64,000 bases of DNA from Eukaryota sp. TZLM1-RC (Eukaryota > Metamonada: BaSk clade), in contig JAUPSS010000013.1 of NCBI GenBank assembly GCA_040285825.1, positions 434,001 to 498,000 of the forward strand, read 5' to 3'. The notes under the pieces were generated by a model. The model saw only the letters and a list, made by a program, of their open reading frames with translations. It was not told the origin of the DNA and did not search any database. Of the stretch, positions 53,061 through 61,955 are shown in pieces; position 1 is the stretch's first letter; every line of letters starts with the position of its first letter. A program made the translations under genes and the position numbers.

Positions 53061-53518
53061 ATGCTTTTTTTGTTTTTTGATTTTACTGATACACACACAG
53101 TACGTCATATACGAAATATCCTTTGTAGAAATTGTTGTAATAATTCGAAACTAGAATTACTATTTGTCCCTAGTTAATGATTTGAGTGAATCCTAAATAT
53201 AGCACGAAATTATGCTCATGGACCTCTTCAAAAATGCCATAGATTGCTTAAATACTACATGAAGAGACATAAGAGATGAAGAGACTTGAGGTCTTTCTAT
53301 GTTGCCCTCGAATTTAATTTACAACAAACCATAGAGTACCCCAGATTTTTTATCAAATTACAGAAGCAATGGCGAAAAACACGCAAATCATGATTGTGTA
53401 GAGGAAACCACTCACTGAATTTAGTCCCATTGGTTCTGTTTTTCATTAAATGTTGAAATTCATTAAAATCATTTTTCAAATAGCTTAACCATCCTCTTCT
53501 CAATCATTAACAGTCAGT
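53061..53518. other. intergenic
   Basis: Between two genes on the same strand. A minus frame at 53297-53503 has no support. Promoter of VTA1 expected near its right end. Confidence 0.35.
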
Positions 53519-54301
53519 ATGGAACTACCACCAGCAATTAGTTCACTACGTCCATTCACTATTCGTGCAGCTCAATTCTCTGAAACTGAACCCCTTATGT
53601 CATATTACATCAAAATGTATGTAGTCGAACAAGCCATGAAGAAATCTTCACAATCTGGTGTCAAACCGTTCGTTGTTTCTTTGTTAGATGTACTGGAAAA
53701 AGAAAAATCTACTCTACCGGTTAGCGAAACCGATGGTCTTTCTCACTGCACTGCTGTCATGCTTTCTCTGCTTAAGAAAGCCATGGACGAGGAGAGTGAA
53801 GGTACTGCTTCTCAATCAACTGCTGCAACTTATGATGTATGTAGAATCATTATTGAAAGCTGTGGTCAATTCGGTGAACTCTCTTCAGATCTCCAACAAA
53901 AAAGAAAGTTTTGCCTATCTCGTATACGGGAAATTCTCAAGAATCCCAATCCTAACCCTAACCCTAACCCCAAACCCAACACTGAAGAGATGGATGCCGT
54001 TGAACAGGAATTAGAGGAGGAGTTAGCCAGAGAACAAGAAGAAATGTCGACTGAAGGAATGAAGGTAAAGGAGAAGCAAGAAGTCGAAAATGATCCTGAG
54101 GAGCCAAAATTGACCACGGAAGACCAATCAAATCACGATCAATCACTAGCTCAAACAGAAGTTATTGAAGAGGAAGTTGATTTTGAGAGTTTGCAACAGG
54201 CTGAAAAGTATATTAAATGGAGCCTAAGTAGCATTCAGTTAGACAAAGTACAAGAAACGATATTGCATTTGGAAAAGGCTTTAAAAATGTTGAAAAAATA
54301 A
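53519..54301 (+). CDS. VTA1: VTA1/LIP5, regulator of the VPS4 ATPase
   Basis: 260 residues. The N-terminal 140 residues form the tandem MIT-like module (LRPFTIRAAQFSETEPLMSY followed by YIKMYVVEQAM). The last 45 (QAEKYIKWSLSSIQLDKVQE then HLEKALKMLKK) form the VTA1 C-terminal domain that contacts VPS4. In other eukaryotes it stimulates VPS4 to disassemble ESCRT-III during multivesicular body formation. The acidic linker contains an Asn-Pro repeat encoded by telomere-type CCCTAA units. Intronless; starts at the only suitable ATG. Confidence 0.93.
   Translation: MELPPAISSLRPFTIRAAQFSETEPLMSYYIKMYVVEQAMKKSSQSGVKPFVVSLLDVLEKEKSTLPVSETDGLSHCTAVMLSLLKKAMDEESEGTASQSTAATYDVCRIIIESCGQFGELSSDLQQKRKFCLSRIREILKNPNPNPNPNPKPNTEEMDAVEQELEEELAREQEEMSTEGMKVKEKQEVENDPEEPKLTTEDQSNHDQSLAQTEVIEEEVDFESLQQAEKYIKWSLSSIQLDKVQETILHLEKALKMLKK
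53951..53971 (+). repeat. in-frame telomere-type repeat in VTA1
   Basis: CCTAAC repeats three times followed by CCC, inside a longer NP-coding stretch (53943-53979). It encodes alternating Asn and Pro in the linker. Confidence 0.85.
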
Positions 54302-54613
54302 TAGCTCTTTTATTAAATAATTATGTGAATAAATCGGTGTACAGCGAAGGTTCTTATGCATATTATTTTATTTGTTTTTATTTGTTTTTATTTATTTGTA
54401 AATAATCGGGGTTATTTGTAAACTATAAGTATCATTAACTGTCGCAACATCATCAAAGCTTTACCATATAGAAACTAAGAACTTCAAATCCATTCACTTT
54501 TTTCTTCTAAATCGTTATTTTGGATTTTTTTCAGTTTCACTACCCGCTGTTTCTTCGTTCAAATTCACAAAATAATTAAATGAATGAGAAAGATAAATAA
54601 TTGAGGGAAAAAA

Positions 54614-54810
54614 ATGAAAGACGTTGAGTTCTTGTAAGTTCAATCATCTCCAGAATCAAGCACTATGGTCCACCATGGAGGCCAAACAAATCGACTTTGA
54701 AGTGCAAAATCCTGGATATCACAACAACAACCAAAACAGTGAATTATGTACATGTATTGAAATGTGCAGTAAGAGGAGTTCTTCATCTGTTAGAGTTGTC
54801 AGAGAGATGA
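54614..54810 (+). CDS. possible small two-exon gene, 58 residues
   Basis: ATG at 54614 begins MKDVEFL; a 20-nt intron at 54634-54653 (GTAAGT...CTCCAG) joins it to IKHYGPPWRPNKSTLKC and a helical end (VLKCAVRGVLHLLELSER). Spliced length is an exact codon multiple. The donor is a strong consensus. No family recognised, and the protein is short. Confidence 0.35.
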
Positions 54811-55157
54811 GATGAGGCGAATAGTGGTAGTAAGTAAGTATCAATCGAGGATGTAGCTTTAGGATAGTTACAGTGTTTGGCTTTAGAATGTTGATTCTTC
54901 CATGGACGAAAAGATGTCAATCCCATGCTACTTTTGGTAAATGAAAAGGAATAATGGTTAAGAGTGGCAAATATTTTCCACGCATGAGGAGAGATTGTTT
55001 TGTTTTACCGTATTTTTTGGTTTTTGGTTTTGCAACCAATGTATATTGCCAATGGATAACCAATCAACAAATAGCAATGACAATAATAAAATTAGGATTA
55101 AAATTAATAGCATAGAAATGAATTAAGTTCTTCAAAGGCACACTCTTGAACACTACT
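54811..55157. other. intergenic
   Basis: Nothing recognised; left flank of the MITE. Confidence 0.35.
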
Positions 55158-55269
55158 GTGTTCCGAAAAATTATGGACTCATAAAATATGGCGAATTTCA
55201 CAACACCATTGACAGTTCGCCATATTGTTTAGTCGACATATTTTATGAGTCCATAATTTTTCGGCACAC
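55158..55269. mobile_element. 112-bp MITE-like element with 33-bp inverted repeats
   Basis: 55158-55190 and 55237-55269 are reverse complements with one mismatch (GTGTTCCGAAAAATTATG...). The 46-nt centre holds an inner inverted repeat (ATATGGCGAA and TTCGCCATAT). Size and ends recall Tc1/mariner-derived MITEs; no clear TA duplication. No ORF. Confidence 0.75.
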
Positions 55270-55568
55270 GGAATTCAATGATAAATTGAATCAGATGTGA
55301 ACACCAACATGTTAGTGGTAACAGATCTCGGATAGTTGTTGTGACGTTTGCAATTAAGGCTGAAACATGATTGGAAATGCGAAAGAGCAATTCGTTTCAG
55401 GATTGACCAATTGGTCGCAAACAAATTCAAAATCATCTTTTTTTTGAAGAACCTGAATAGTTAGGACAACACAATTTGAGATGTTATGAGCTGTAAAGTT
55501 ACAGTTGTTTGTTTCGAGCGCAGACGTTACACGTTGTCAACCGTAACTCCAATAACCTAGTTTCTCCA

Positions 55569-55612
55569 GCTTAGTCAATTCTGTAGCTAGTTTTGCATTT
55601 AGTCGGTCTTTT
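55569..55612. repeat. remnant of the 30-kb MULE terminal repeat
   Basis: TTAGTCAATTCTGTAGCTAG and the following TTTTGCATTTAGTCGGTCT match, with a few changes, bases 31293-31332 at the right end of the element at 30371-31332. Only about 44 bp persist. Confidence 0.65.
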
Positions 55613-55664
55613 TGTTTATATATAAATAATATATAATCAAATATAATTAAATATAGTAGAAATA

Positions 55665-55970
55665 ACTCAATAACTTGAATTCCAACTCACATACTCAATA
55701 CCTTCTTTGTCCTTTTGCTTTTTCTATATTTAGAACCTTGGGTAAAACTGCGTTATCTTTTTTGGACGATTTCTCAGCTATTGTCAAAAATAGAACTGGA
55801 ACAATATTAGACCGAACCTTTTGGAAAAACAGAATTGTATTTTCTTTTTTTAGGATTGTATAGTCTTGTTACTAGCTCATTGTTATCACTAGGAAAATTT
55901 TATGAAGAAAAAGATGTAGGTAAGTTTTCAATAGTAGATGTGGAGTATGAGGAGATTGATTGTTAGTTTT
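55665..55970 (+). mobile_element. LINE relic, tail (divergent)
   Basis: CPFAFSIFRTLGKTALSFLD and FWKNRIVFSFFRIV match the LINE tail, then stops interrupt; the last residues (VEYEEIDC) fit the acidic ending of other copies. Confidence 0.75.
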
Positions 55971-56520
55971 TAATAATTTCTTTTGAATCAAATATGTATC
56001 AAAAAACAAAAAAAATTGGTTATTGTCTAATGATAAACCAAAGCTACTCTTTGCCACAAGAATACAAAGAGAAGTAAAGGCCTCAAATCCTTTACCATTC
56101 AGATAAACCCAATTAGTCAAGCTGACATCAAACACTAGTTGCAAATAAAACAGTTGCCTCACAGTATTGATGAGATACTGCAACGAGATAACAGTATAAA
56201 TCATCTCAGATTTTTGGTAGGTTTGGAAATATCTGTGTTGATAATGAACACATTTGGTCAGTTTGGTTTTTGATTCCACCCTGTGCAGGGAGTCGCACTC
56301 CCGTAGCACTTGTATAGTCAAAGGCACGTCTTTTTACGGTGATACACAGATGTGTGTTGTACGAGTTTGTGATTGTGGAAAAATTAAGTGGCAGTTGAAG
56401 TAAATCTAATGTGAAATCATGTTACGTTGAAAGGTGGAGAAGAAGATTATGTAAGATAAGAAGTCTGTACCCAGAAAACTTTGTGTTTATTGTATGAAAG
56501 TGTAACACAAATGTTTATAA
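55971..56520. other. intergenic
   Basis: A minus frame at 55872-56327 overlaps the LINE tail and shows no domain. Left flank of a MULE. Confidence 0.35.
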
Positions 56521-56529
56521 TAAAGTAAT

Positions 56530-58592
56530 GGGACAACACCAAAATCCACACGTACCACAATTTTTAATCAAAATCCACAAACATTTCTCAAAGTAATTTT
56601 CACAATCCACATCATCCAGAACCTGTGATGAAAATCCACATATGACGTGACCCAAATCTTTTCAAGTTGGTTGATCAAAATCATCTTTATTGAACACCTC
56701 TATTCAACTGCTTCTTATGAAACAATAAACTATTGATTAGGACAACCTCTTTTGTTATGGTTTACTTCTCCACATAAACCACACTTATAAATGCGTTTCT
56801 GAGCTGGCTCTAATGAAGTTTGAGATCTTCTGGGCTTACTTCCTGATTTTTTCTCTCTTGCATTCCTCATACGAACTTTCTTGGGTCTGCCCACTCTCGG
56901 CTTGGCAATTGGAGGTCCGCTAACATTTACTTCCGGTGCTCTTTCATCAGATTCAACGTTACTCTCCAACGTAACATCATCAACAGATAATATTCTCCCC
57001 TCGTAGGCACGTAAATACCATAAAGAAGAGTGCTGTGGTGCACAGTATTCAATTCCTCTTGAACCGTTCCTTGTCAAAAACATCAGCAAGTGAGCACATG
57101 GAATTCCTTCTTTCCCATCACAGCAACTACAACTCTTTTCCTCAATATCAACGTTGAACACTCTACCACTGTATATGACCTCAAACTCATCGTCATCAAC
57201 TTCAATAGATCTTAAGTCACGCAACAACATCAACCTCTCCTCAAGATTCTTAACAGCTCTTGGAACTAAAGGGAATTCAATCATTGCTCTTGCTTCTTTT
57301 CGTCTTGATACAAACCATCTTCCAAGCATTGCTCTGATACTATCAAACATTTGAACAATAGGTTGTTCTCTGGCTTCGTTGATAGCAGCATTGAGTGATT
57401 CCACGACGTTACTTGTGGTATGTCCCCACCTGTTTCCAGGAAAAATACACTCGACCCAATGTTGAGGATCTGCCGTCTTCTCGATATATTCCGCTGCCGT
57501 CTGTGAGACAATCGCCATTTCTTTTAGAATATCGTTGTAGTCATTGAGATTTTTTTACTTTTGCTAGTCGAAAAATAAAGGGCCTAGCTTTTTTTGATCC
57601 TTTACCTGTTGCATTATCAGCAAGATGTTTTACACAGAATGCATGAGGACATCCAGGAAGTACAGCCTCCACTGCATTGATCAGACCTTTTGCCGATCAG
57701 AAATGATTGAAGTACATGAGATAACAAATATGTTGCGAAGATGATCTAGAACCCACGACCAAGTTGCTGTATTTTCAGTATCAACAACTCCAAACGCTAG
57801 AGGGAATGTCTGTCCATTTGCGTCAATTGTTGCAGCTGCCAAGATTGTTCCAAGATACTGATTTTTGATGAAACAGCCGTCCAACTCGATCACAGGTTTA
57901 CAATATTGCTGACCAGTAATGGATGCTGAAGACGCCAAAAAGCAACGACTAAAACGATCATCATCACCTGCTTCAACAAAAGCCACAGTTCCTGGCATTT
58001 TCTGTTTCAAACGTTCGAACTAACGAGGTAGTAGGCTGAAGGACTTCTCCTTGTCTCCATATAACAACATTTGTGCTTCTTTTACCACTCTAGAACATGC
58101 GTTATGATTGATTGGCATGTCAGACATCCTTTCCATTCTAGTTGGAGATACTGGTCCACAACGTCTGAAATCCTCTTTCAACATAAGAGCCACAATTTTC
58201 GCAGGAACGTGATTTTTTGATTGTGCTTGACAAGGTGTGTTGTGCTCCACGAACTTCGTAACAATCCAAACATCGCAATCAAGAGACGTAGCAATAAAAC
58301 GAAAGGGACACTTCTCATCATCACACTTGATTTCCCAGCGGGTCTTGTTGTTATTTTGAGCAGGAGAGAACTCTTTGTTGATTTCAATACCATATTGATG
58401 CAGAGTTGTTATCATTTTGTCACGAGATTCGAAAGTATCGTTCACTGAGATGGATATAGGTTCAGAAGCTTTAAGTTTATTAAGATTAAGAGCAATAGTC
58501 ATTTTTGTGGTTTTTGATGAAAAAGATGGGACTAATGTTGCTGTGGATTTTGATGGAAATTGATTTAATCATGTGGATTTTGGTGTTTTCCC
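56530..58592 (-). mobile_element. MULE (MuDR-type) DNA transposon with intact ends
   Basis: 2063 bp between perfect 9-bp duplications TAAAGTAAT (56521-56529 and 58593-58601), the typical MULE size. Ends are inverted: GGGACAACACCAAAATCCAC on the left and its near copy GGGAAAACACCAAAATCCAC read inward on the right. The ATCCACA word repeats inside both ends. The transposase inside is broken. Confidence 0.93.
56730..58502 (-). pseudogene. MULE transposase, one stop and two frameshifts
   Basis: Starts at ATG 58502. The N-terminal zinc module includes WEIKCDDEKCPFRFIATS. The DDE core starts with KPVIELDGCFIKNQYLGTIL and FPLAFGVVDTENTATWSWVL. SWIM finger CSCCDGKEGIPCAHLL and a final knuckle CGLCGEVNHNKRGC complete the order expected of MuDR. 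An in-frame TAG lies at 58020-58022. One base is missing near 57690 (after DRQK) and one extra A lies near 57555, before the block starting MAIVSQTAAEYIEK. Not translatable as one protein. Confidence 0.92.
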
Positions 58593-58668
58593 TAAAGTAA
58601 TTCCAAGTCTTTTGTATCGCACCGGGTGCGATGCCAAAAAGAACCGCACCATGCAAAAAACATTTTAC

Positions 58669-59508
58669 CTATCCAATCCAAATATTTGACTTATAAAACA
58701 ACTTTACATCTTCACACACTAAATCTCCTGAAACATTCCACTTGTATGGTTCATTTATATTCCAGTTGACTCCTTCTCGAAATCTACAGTCATTTGGATC
58801 AACCTTTGCTTCCCCCCAACTACCCCAATCAATACAACACTGAGTACATGGTATAGCAACCTTCTGACCAAATTTAGGGTGAGGGTTAGGGTTGGAAGTG
58901 TGCTGTACAGACACACAACCAAGTTCAAGTTGAGCACCCTCATCTGGTGCCAGTGATGGTGGAAAACTGTGACTTGGTAACATTGACGAATGGACAGGAC
59001 AGTTAGAGAAACGATGCAGGCAAAGCACCCCACAGCACGACCAACGGCCATGAAGTAACAATGGGTAGGCATTTGCAATGGAGCATTGCCCTCCAGAATC
59101 AATCAATGCAACACCAAATGTGAATTTACCATCTCTATCAACTGGCAGTTCATGCACTCCACAATGCGTGTGGCACATGGATGCAGGGTCATAGAAATCC
59201 AGGCACCGGGTACATTTGTTGGAGGAACACTGTAAGAAATGTGGATGAAATAGAGTCTCCTTCATGCAAACTGGACAAAAGTGAGTAAGTCTAAAGGATT
59301 CTTCGTCATCATTTCGCGACATTACCTCGATGTTTGAAGTATCGTCGTGAATAGAAGACACTTTATACATGGTATCAAGATCCTGTAAAGACTGCTTCAG
59401 TGCAGGGAAGTGGGTGAGGCAAAACTTGAAGGAGCAACTCAAGCACTCAACATGAGGTATGATACTGTTGGGTAGACGAAATGTATGGTGACAGGAACTA
59501 CATTCCAT
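58669..59508 (-). CDS. cysteine-rich zinc-binding protein, unknown family
   Basis: 279 residues from MECSSCHHTFRLP. Repeated CX2C pairs (CSSC, CLSC, CPVC, CTRC) are followed by HGRWSCCGVLCLHRF then CPVHSS, a W-CC...C...H pattern. Further pairs occur near the end (CTQCCIDW). Several zinc sites are likely, and a role in protein or nucleic acid binding is possible, but no named family is proven. The linker NPNPHPK is encoded by telomere-like GGGTTAGGG on the plus strand. The frame extends to 59589, but those codons fall towards a MITE-like repeat, so I choose the internal ATG. Confidence 0.65.
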   Translation of the reverse strand: MECSSCHHTFRLPNSIIPHVECLSCSFKFCLTHFPALKQSLQDLDTMYKVSSIHDDTSNIEVMSRNDDEESFRLTHFCPVCMKETLFHPHFLQCSSNKCTRCLDFYDPASMCHTHCGVHELPVDRDGKFTFGVALIDSGGQCSIANAYPLLLHGRWSCCGVLCLHRFSNCPVHSSMLPSHSFPPSLAPDEGAQLELGCVSVQHTSNPNPHPKFGQKVAIPCTQCCIDWGSWGEAKVDPNDCRFREGVNWNINEPYKWNVSGDLVCEDVKLFYKSNIWIG

Positions 59509-59567
59509 CGAAAGTGTTTTGACTTTAGATGTATTGCACCAATATTTGAAATGAAACCTTCTATCAA

Positions 59568-59956
59568 TGTTAGAACTCCGAACGTTCAACCCTTCCGAAT
59601 GTTCGGCCGAACTAGTTTTTGTTCATTTACCCGTGTCAACACAGTTTTGTTTAAAGATGTTTTCCCAAATCCCTATTTCAACTACTACAATGGATTTCAT
59701 TGTTTAAAAATCTGTATTCATACATAAATACCCTTCTTTACATCAATTTTCTTCAATGCCAAAGCACCCTGTTTACAAACTTCTGGACAACGTTAATTAT
59801 GAATAATTTCTGAATAAAAGTTTACTTTGTTGGTTGATAGTCAGTGTAATAATATAAGGAAGGAGGAGATAAACAGCGTCTTGGTATTAATGAATCAAAA
59901 CGAGATGCAGAACTAACCGAACGTACGCCGAACTAGTTCAGTAATTCTAACATTGC
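59568..59956. repeat. possible 389-bp MITE with 11-bp inverted ends
   Basis: CAATGTTAGAA at 59568 is the exact inverse of TTCTAACATTG ending at 59956. Subterminal CCGAACTAGTT-type words occur near both ends (59606 and 59930). No target duplication is evident. A small minus frame (59947-60162) overlaps the right end and is not called. Confidence 0.4.
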
Positions 59957-60165
59957 CCACCATAATCAAAAATCAATGATTCTTGACACACATCCTCAGT
60001 CTCTTTGTGTAACATATTGTTTCCAACACTCTTTATTATACCAACTATTTTGTTACGAATGTGAAGCGATGAATGAGTATGCGATTCAGCATTCAAGGGA
60101 ACCAACTTTGCTTTAGATTTATCAGTTTTAGTGTTTTCTGCAGCAGACAGAGGAGTCATCAATCT

Positions 60166-61040
60166 ACGCCATTAGGTTTTTCTCGAATAACGATTATTTC
60201 TGTTATGTATATTTTTCAAATAAATTTGTTTGATAATTTGTTTGTTGAACTTGCACACTGAATACAATTAATTCATAACTAATGGGACGAAATTCATTGA
60301 ACCAAGATTTCTCCTAAACCTTGGTCTGCTTGCTGTCTAGCGAAAGCTTCTCTAATTCGATTGAAAACCCGTGCTAATCTATTAATAGTGGCAAATTGAA
60401 TCCGAGAGCGCCATAAAAAATATCAAATCTTTTCATTGTTGTTCTCGAACCATTTTTTGGAAGTCATTCATAGAAGTTCCTGCTTCTACTGACAGCCTTT
60501 CGTTTCTAGAATATGGCAAAGCAATAAAATAAAGTGGTCTTTTTCTATCAGCATTAGCTTCTTCGATATCCTTGTCATATTTTCTATGTTTTTCTTTAGT
60601 TTTAAATTCATTTTAATAATTCAATGCAGACAGATGATTCAAGCAATGAAATCGGAAGAGATTAAACCAGATTTTTTTTCAAAATCGTGTGTTTCATCAG
60701 AGTTATCATGAGGATTTTTTTGAGGCTCATTGTTTTCATGAAGGTAATCTCATTTATAGTTGATAATTCGAATGAAAAATACCAAGTCCTCTTTGTCGAT
60801 ATTGTTAACGTTTCAACATTCTCAAAACGAACAGGCTAAGGGTACACTTCATCAAATTCTTTCCCATTCGCATTGTGAGTTTTGAAGTTTTCTGGAGAAA
60901 AACATCTTCTAGAGAAGTGACCTTTTTTTACAAAGTCTTTTGTTCAAGATATTTGATTGAGCCAACCAATAATATACTCTTCCATTAAATGGAATTGTAT
61001 TTGTAATCATTTGAAATTTCCTATTCCAATTTTATTAATC
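60166..61040. repeat. interspersed repeat, copy 1, split by a LINE
   Basis: 60166-60232 and 60605-60735 together match 63250-63430 (CATTAGGTTTTT...CGAAT, GAAGAGATT, TTTCAAAATCGTGTG), and 60990-61035 matches 63440-63475. Identity is roughly four in five by eye. The LINE at 60233-60617 separates the halves. Nature of the repeat unknown. Confidence 0.7.
60233..60617 (-). mobile_element. LINE 3' end (subfamily C) inserted in the repeat
   Basis: Reverse complement of the end of the 38.5-39.7-kb copy, from the tail (LNRLARVFNRIREAFARQQA with changes) to the terminal TGTGCAAGTTCAACAA. Similar 20-bp sequences at 60217 (AATAAATTTGTTTGATAATTT) and 60605 look like a decayed target duplication. Confidence 0.85.
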
Positions 61041-61600
61041 CAATTTAAAATTTCAATTTTAAATGTCTTTAAGGAATGAGCTTTATTTCATCAGTAGGAC
61101 TGCAAAAGGCATCAATGATGATAGAAATGAAAAATCATCACGAACACAATACAATGTGGGTGTTATCCTAAGCATTGATTTGGTTGATTCAATAACCATC
61201 AAATTTGTTCCTATATAGGAATAAATAATAATTTGTTCTAATTGCTATTTCTATGACGGATCTACTATTTATGAACCAAATAGTAGAAAATTCAACTGCT
61301 TTGACACAAGAAAGACTGAGTGTTTGTTTATTATCACCTGAGCATTCTGAATTCGATGTTGCAAACAAGACATCCAAGTTTGCGATAAAAAATGCAAATG
61401 TACAAAAATGGATAAAAATGAGACCCTTTAGGAAAAGACAAAGAACTCTGGGCAAAAGGCTCGCCTACATCTTCAGATATTTTTTTGCGTTTAATAGAGG
61501 GGAGAAAACTGATGGAAGCCATCTTCCATCAGCAGTGGCGAATTAATAGCGCTATATATTGTGAGTTGGAAGACATTCAACCAACAGAGGAAAAATGGAA
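61041..61600. other. intergenic
   Basis: A plus frame at 61253-61546 (97 codons) has a true ATG but no domain. I leave it as unsupported. Confidence 0.35.
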
Positions 61601-61892
61601 TAGAAAACCAACAAAGAGGATAACTTAGTGAGACTACGGGAGTGTTATGAAGAAGTACAAATAATGATAGCTATTCAAATAGATATGGTCATCAAGGATC
61701 TTGAAAATGTCGTAAACCAGGTTCGACAAGGTCCAAGTGATCCAACAACGATTCAGCTAGGACGTCCAAGAAATTCCATTTCCTTGAATACGTGGAAAAT
61801 ATTCACAAAACTGGATGGAAAGAATGGAACAATCTGTCGGAAATGAAAGGTGTACAACATCTGACACGTCATTGTGAAATTGGGGAGGTGTG
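61601..61892 (+). pseudogene. BED-type zinc finger remnant, probably from a hAT element
   Basis: Without ATG the frame reads PRNSISLNTWKIFTKLDGKN then GTICRK and stops. One base further on, the next frame gives KGVQHLTRHCEIGE. Together W...C-x2-(C)...H-x3-HC spacing is that of a BED finger, the DNA-binding start of hAT transposases. The second Cys codon is damaged by a missing base near 61845. No DDE domain downstream. Confidence 0.45.
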
Positions 61893-61955
61893 AAAGCAGA
61901 TGAGCTTGTTTTAAAGTGTTTTTCCAGAGTGGTTTAAATCGGTTTTTTCCTTCTA

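Noticed and set aside
53951-53971. Telomere or chromosome end
   Set aside because: The repeat is only three units, interstitial and in frame within VTA1.
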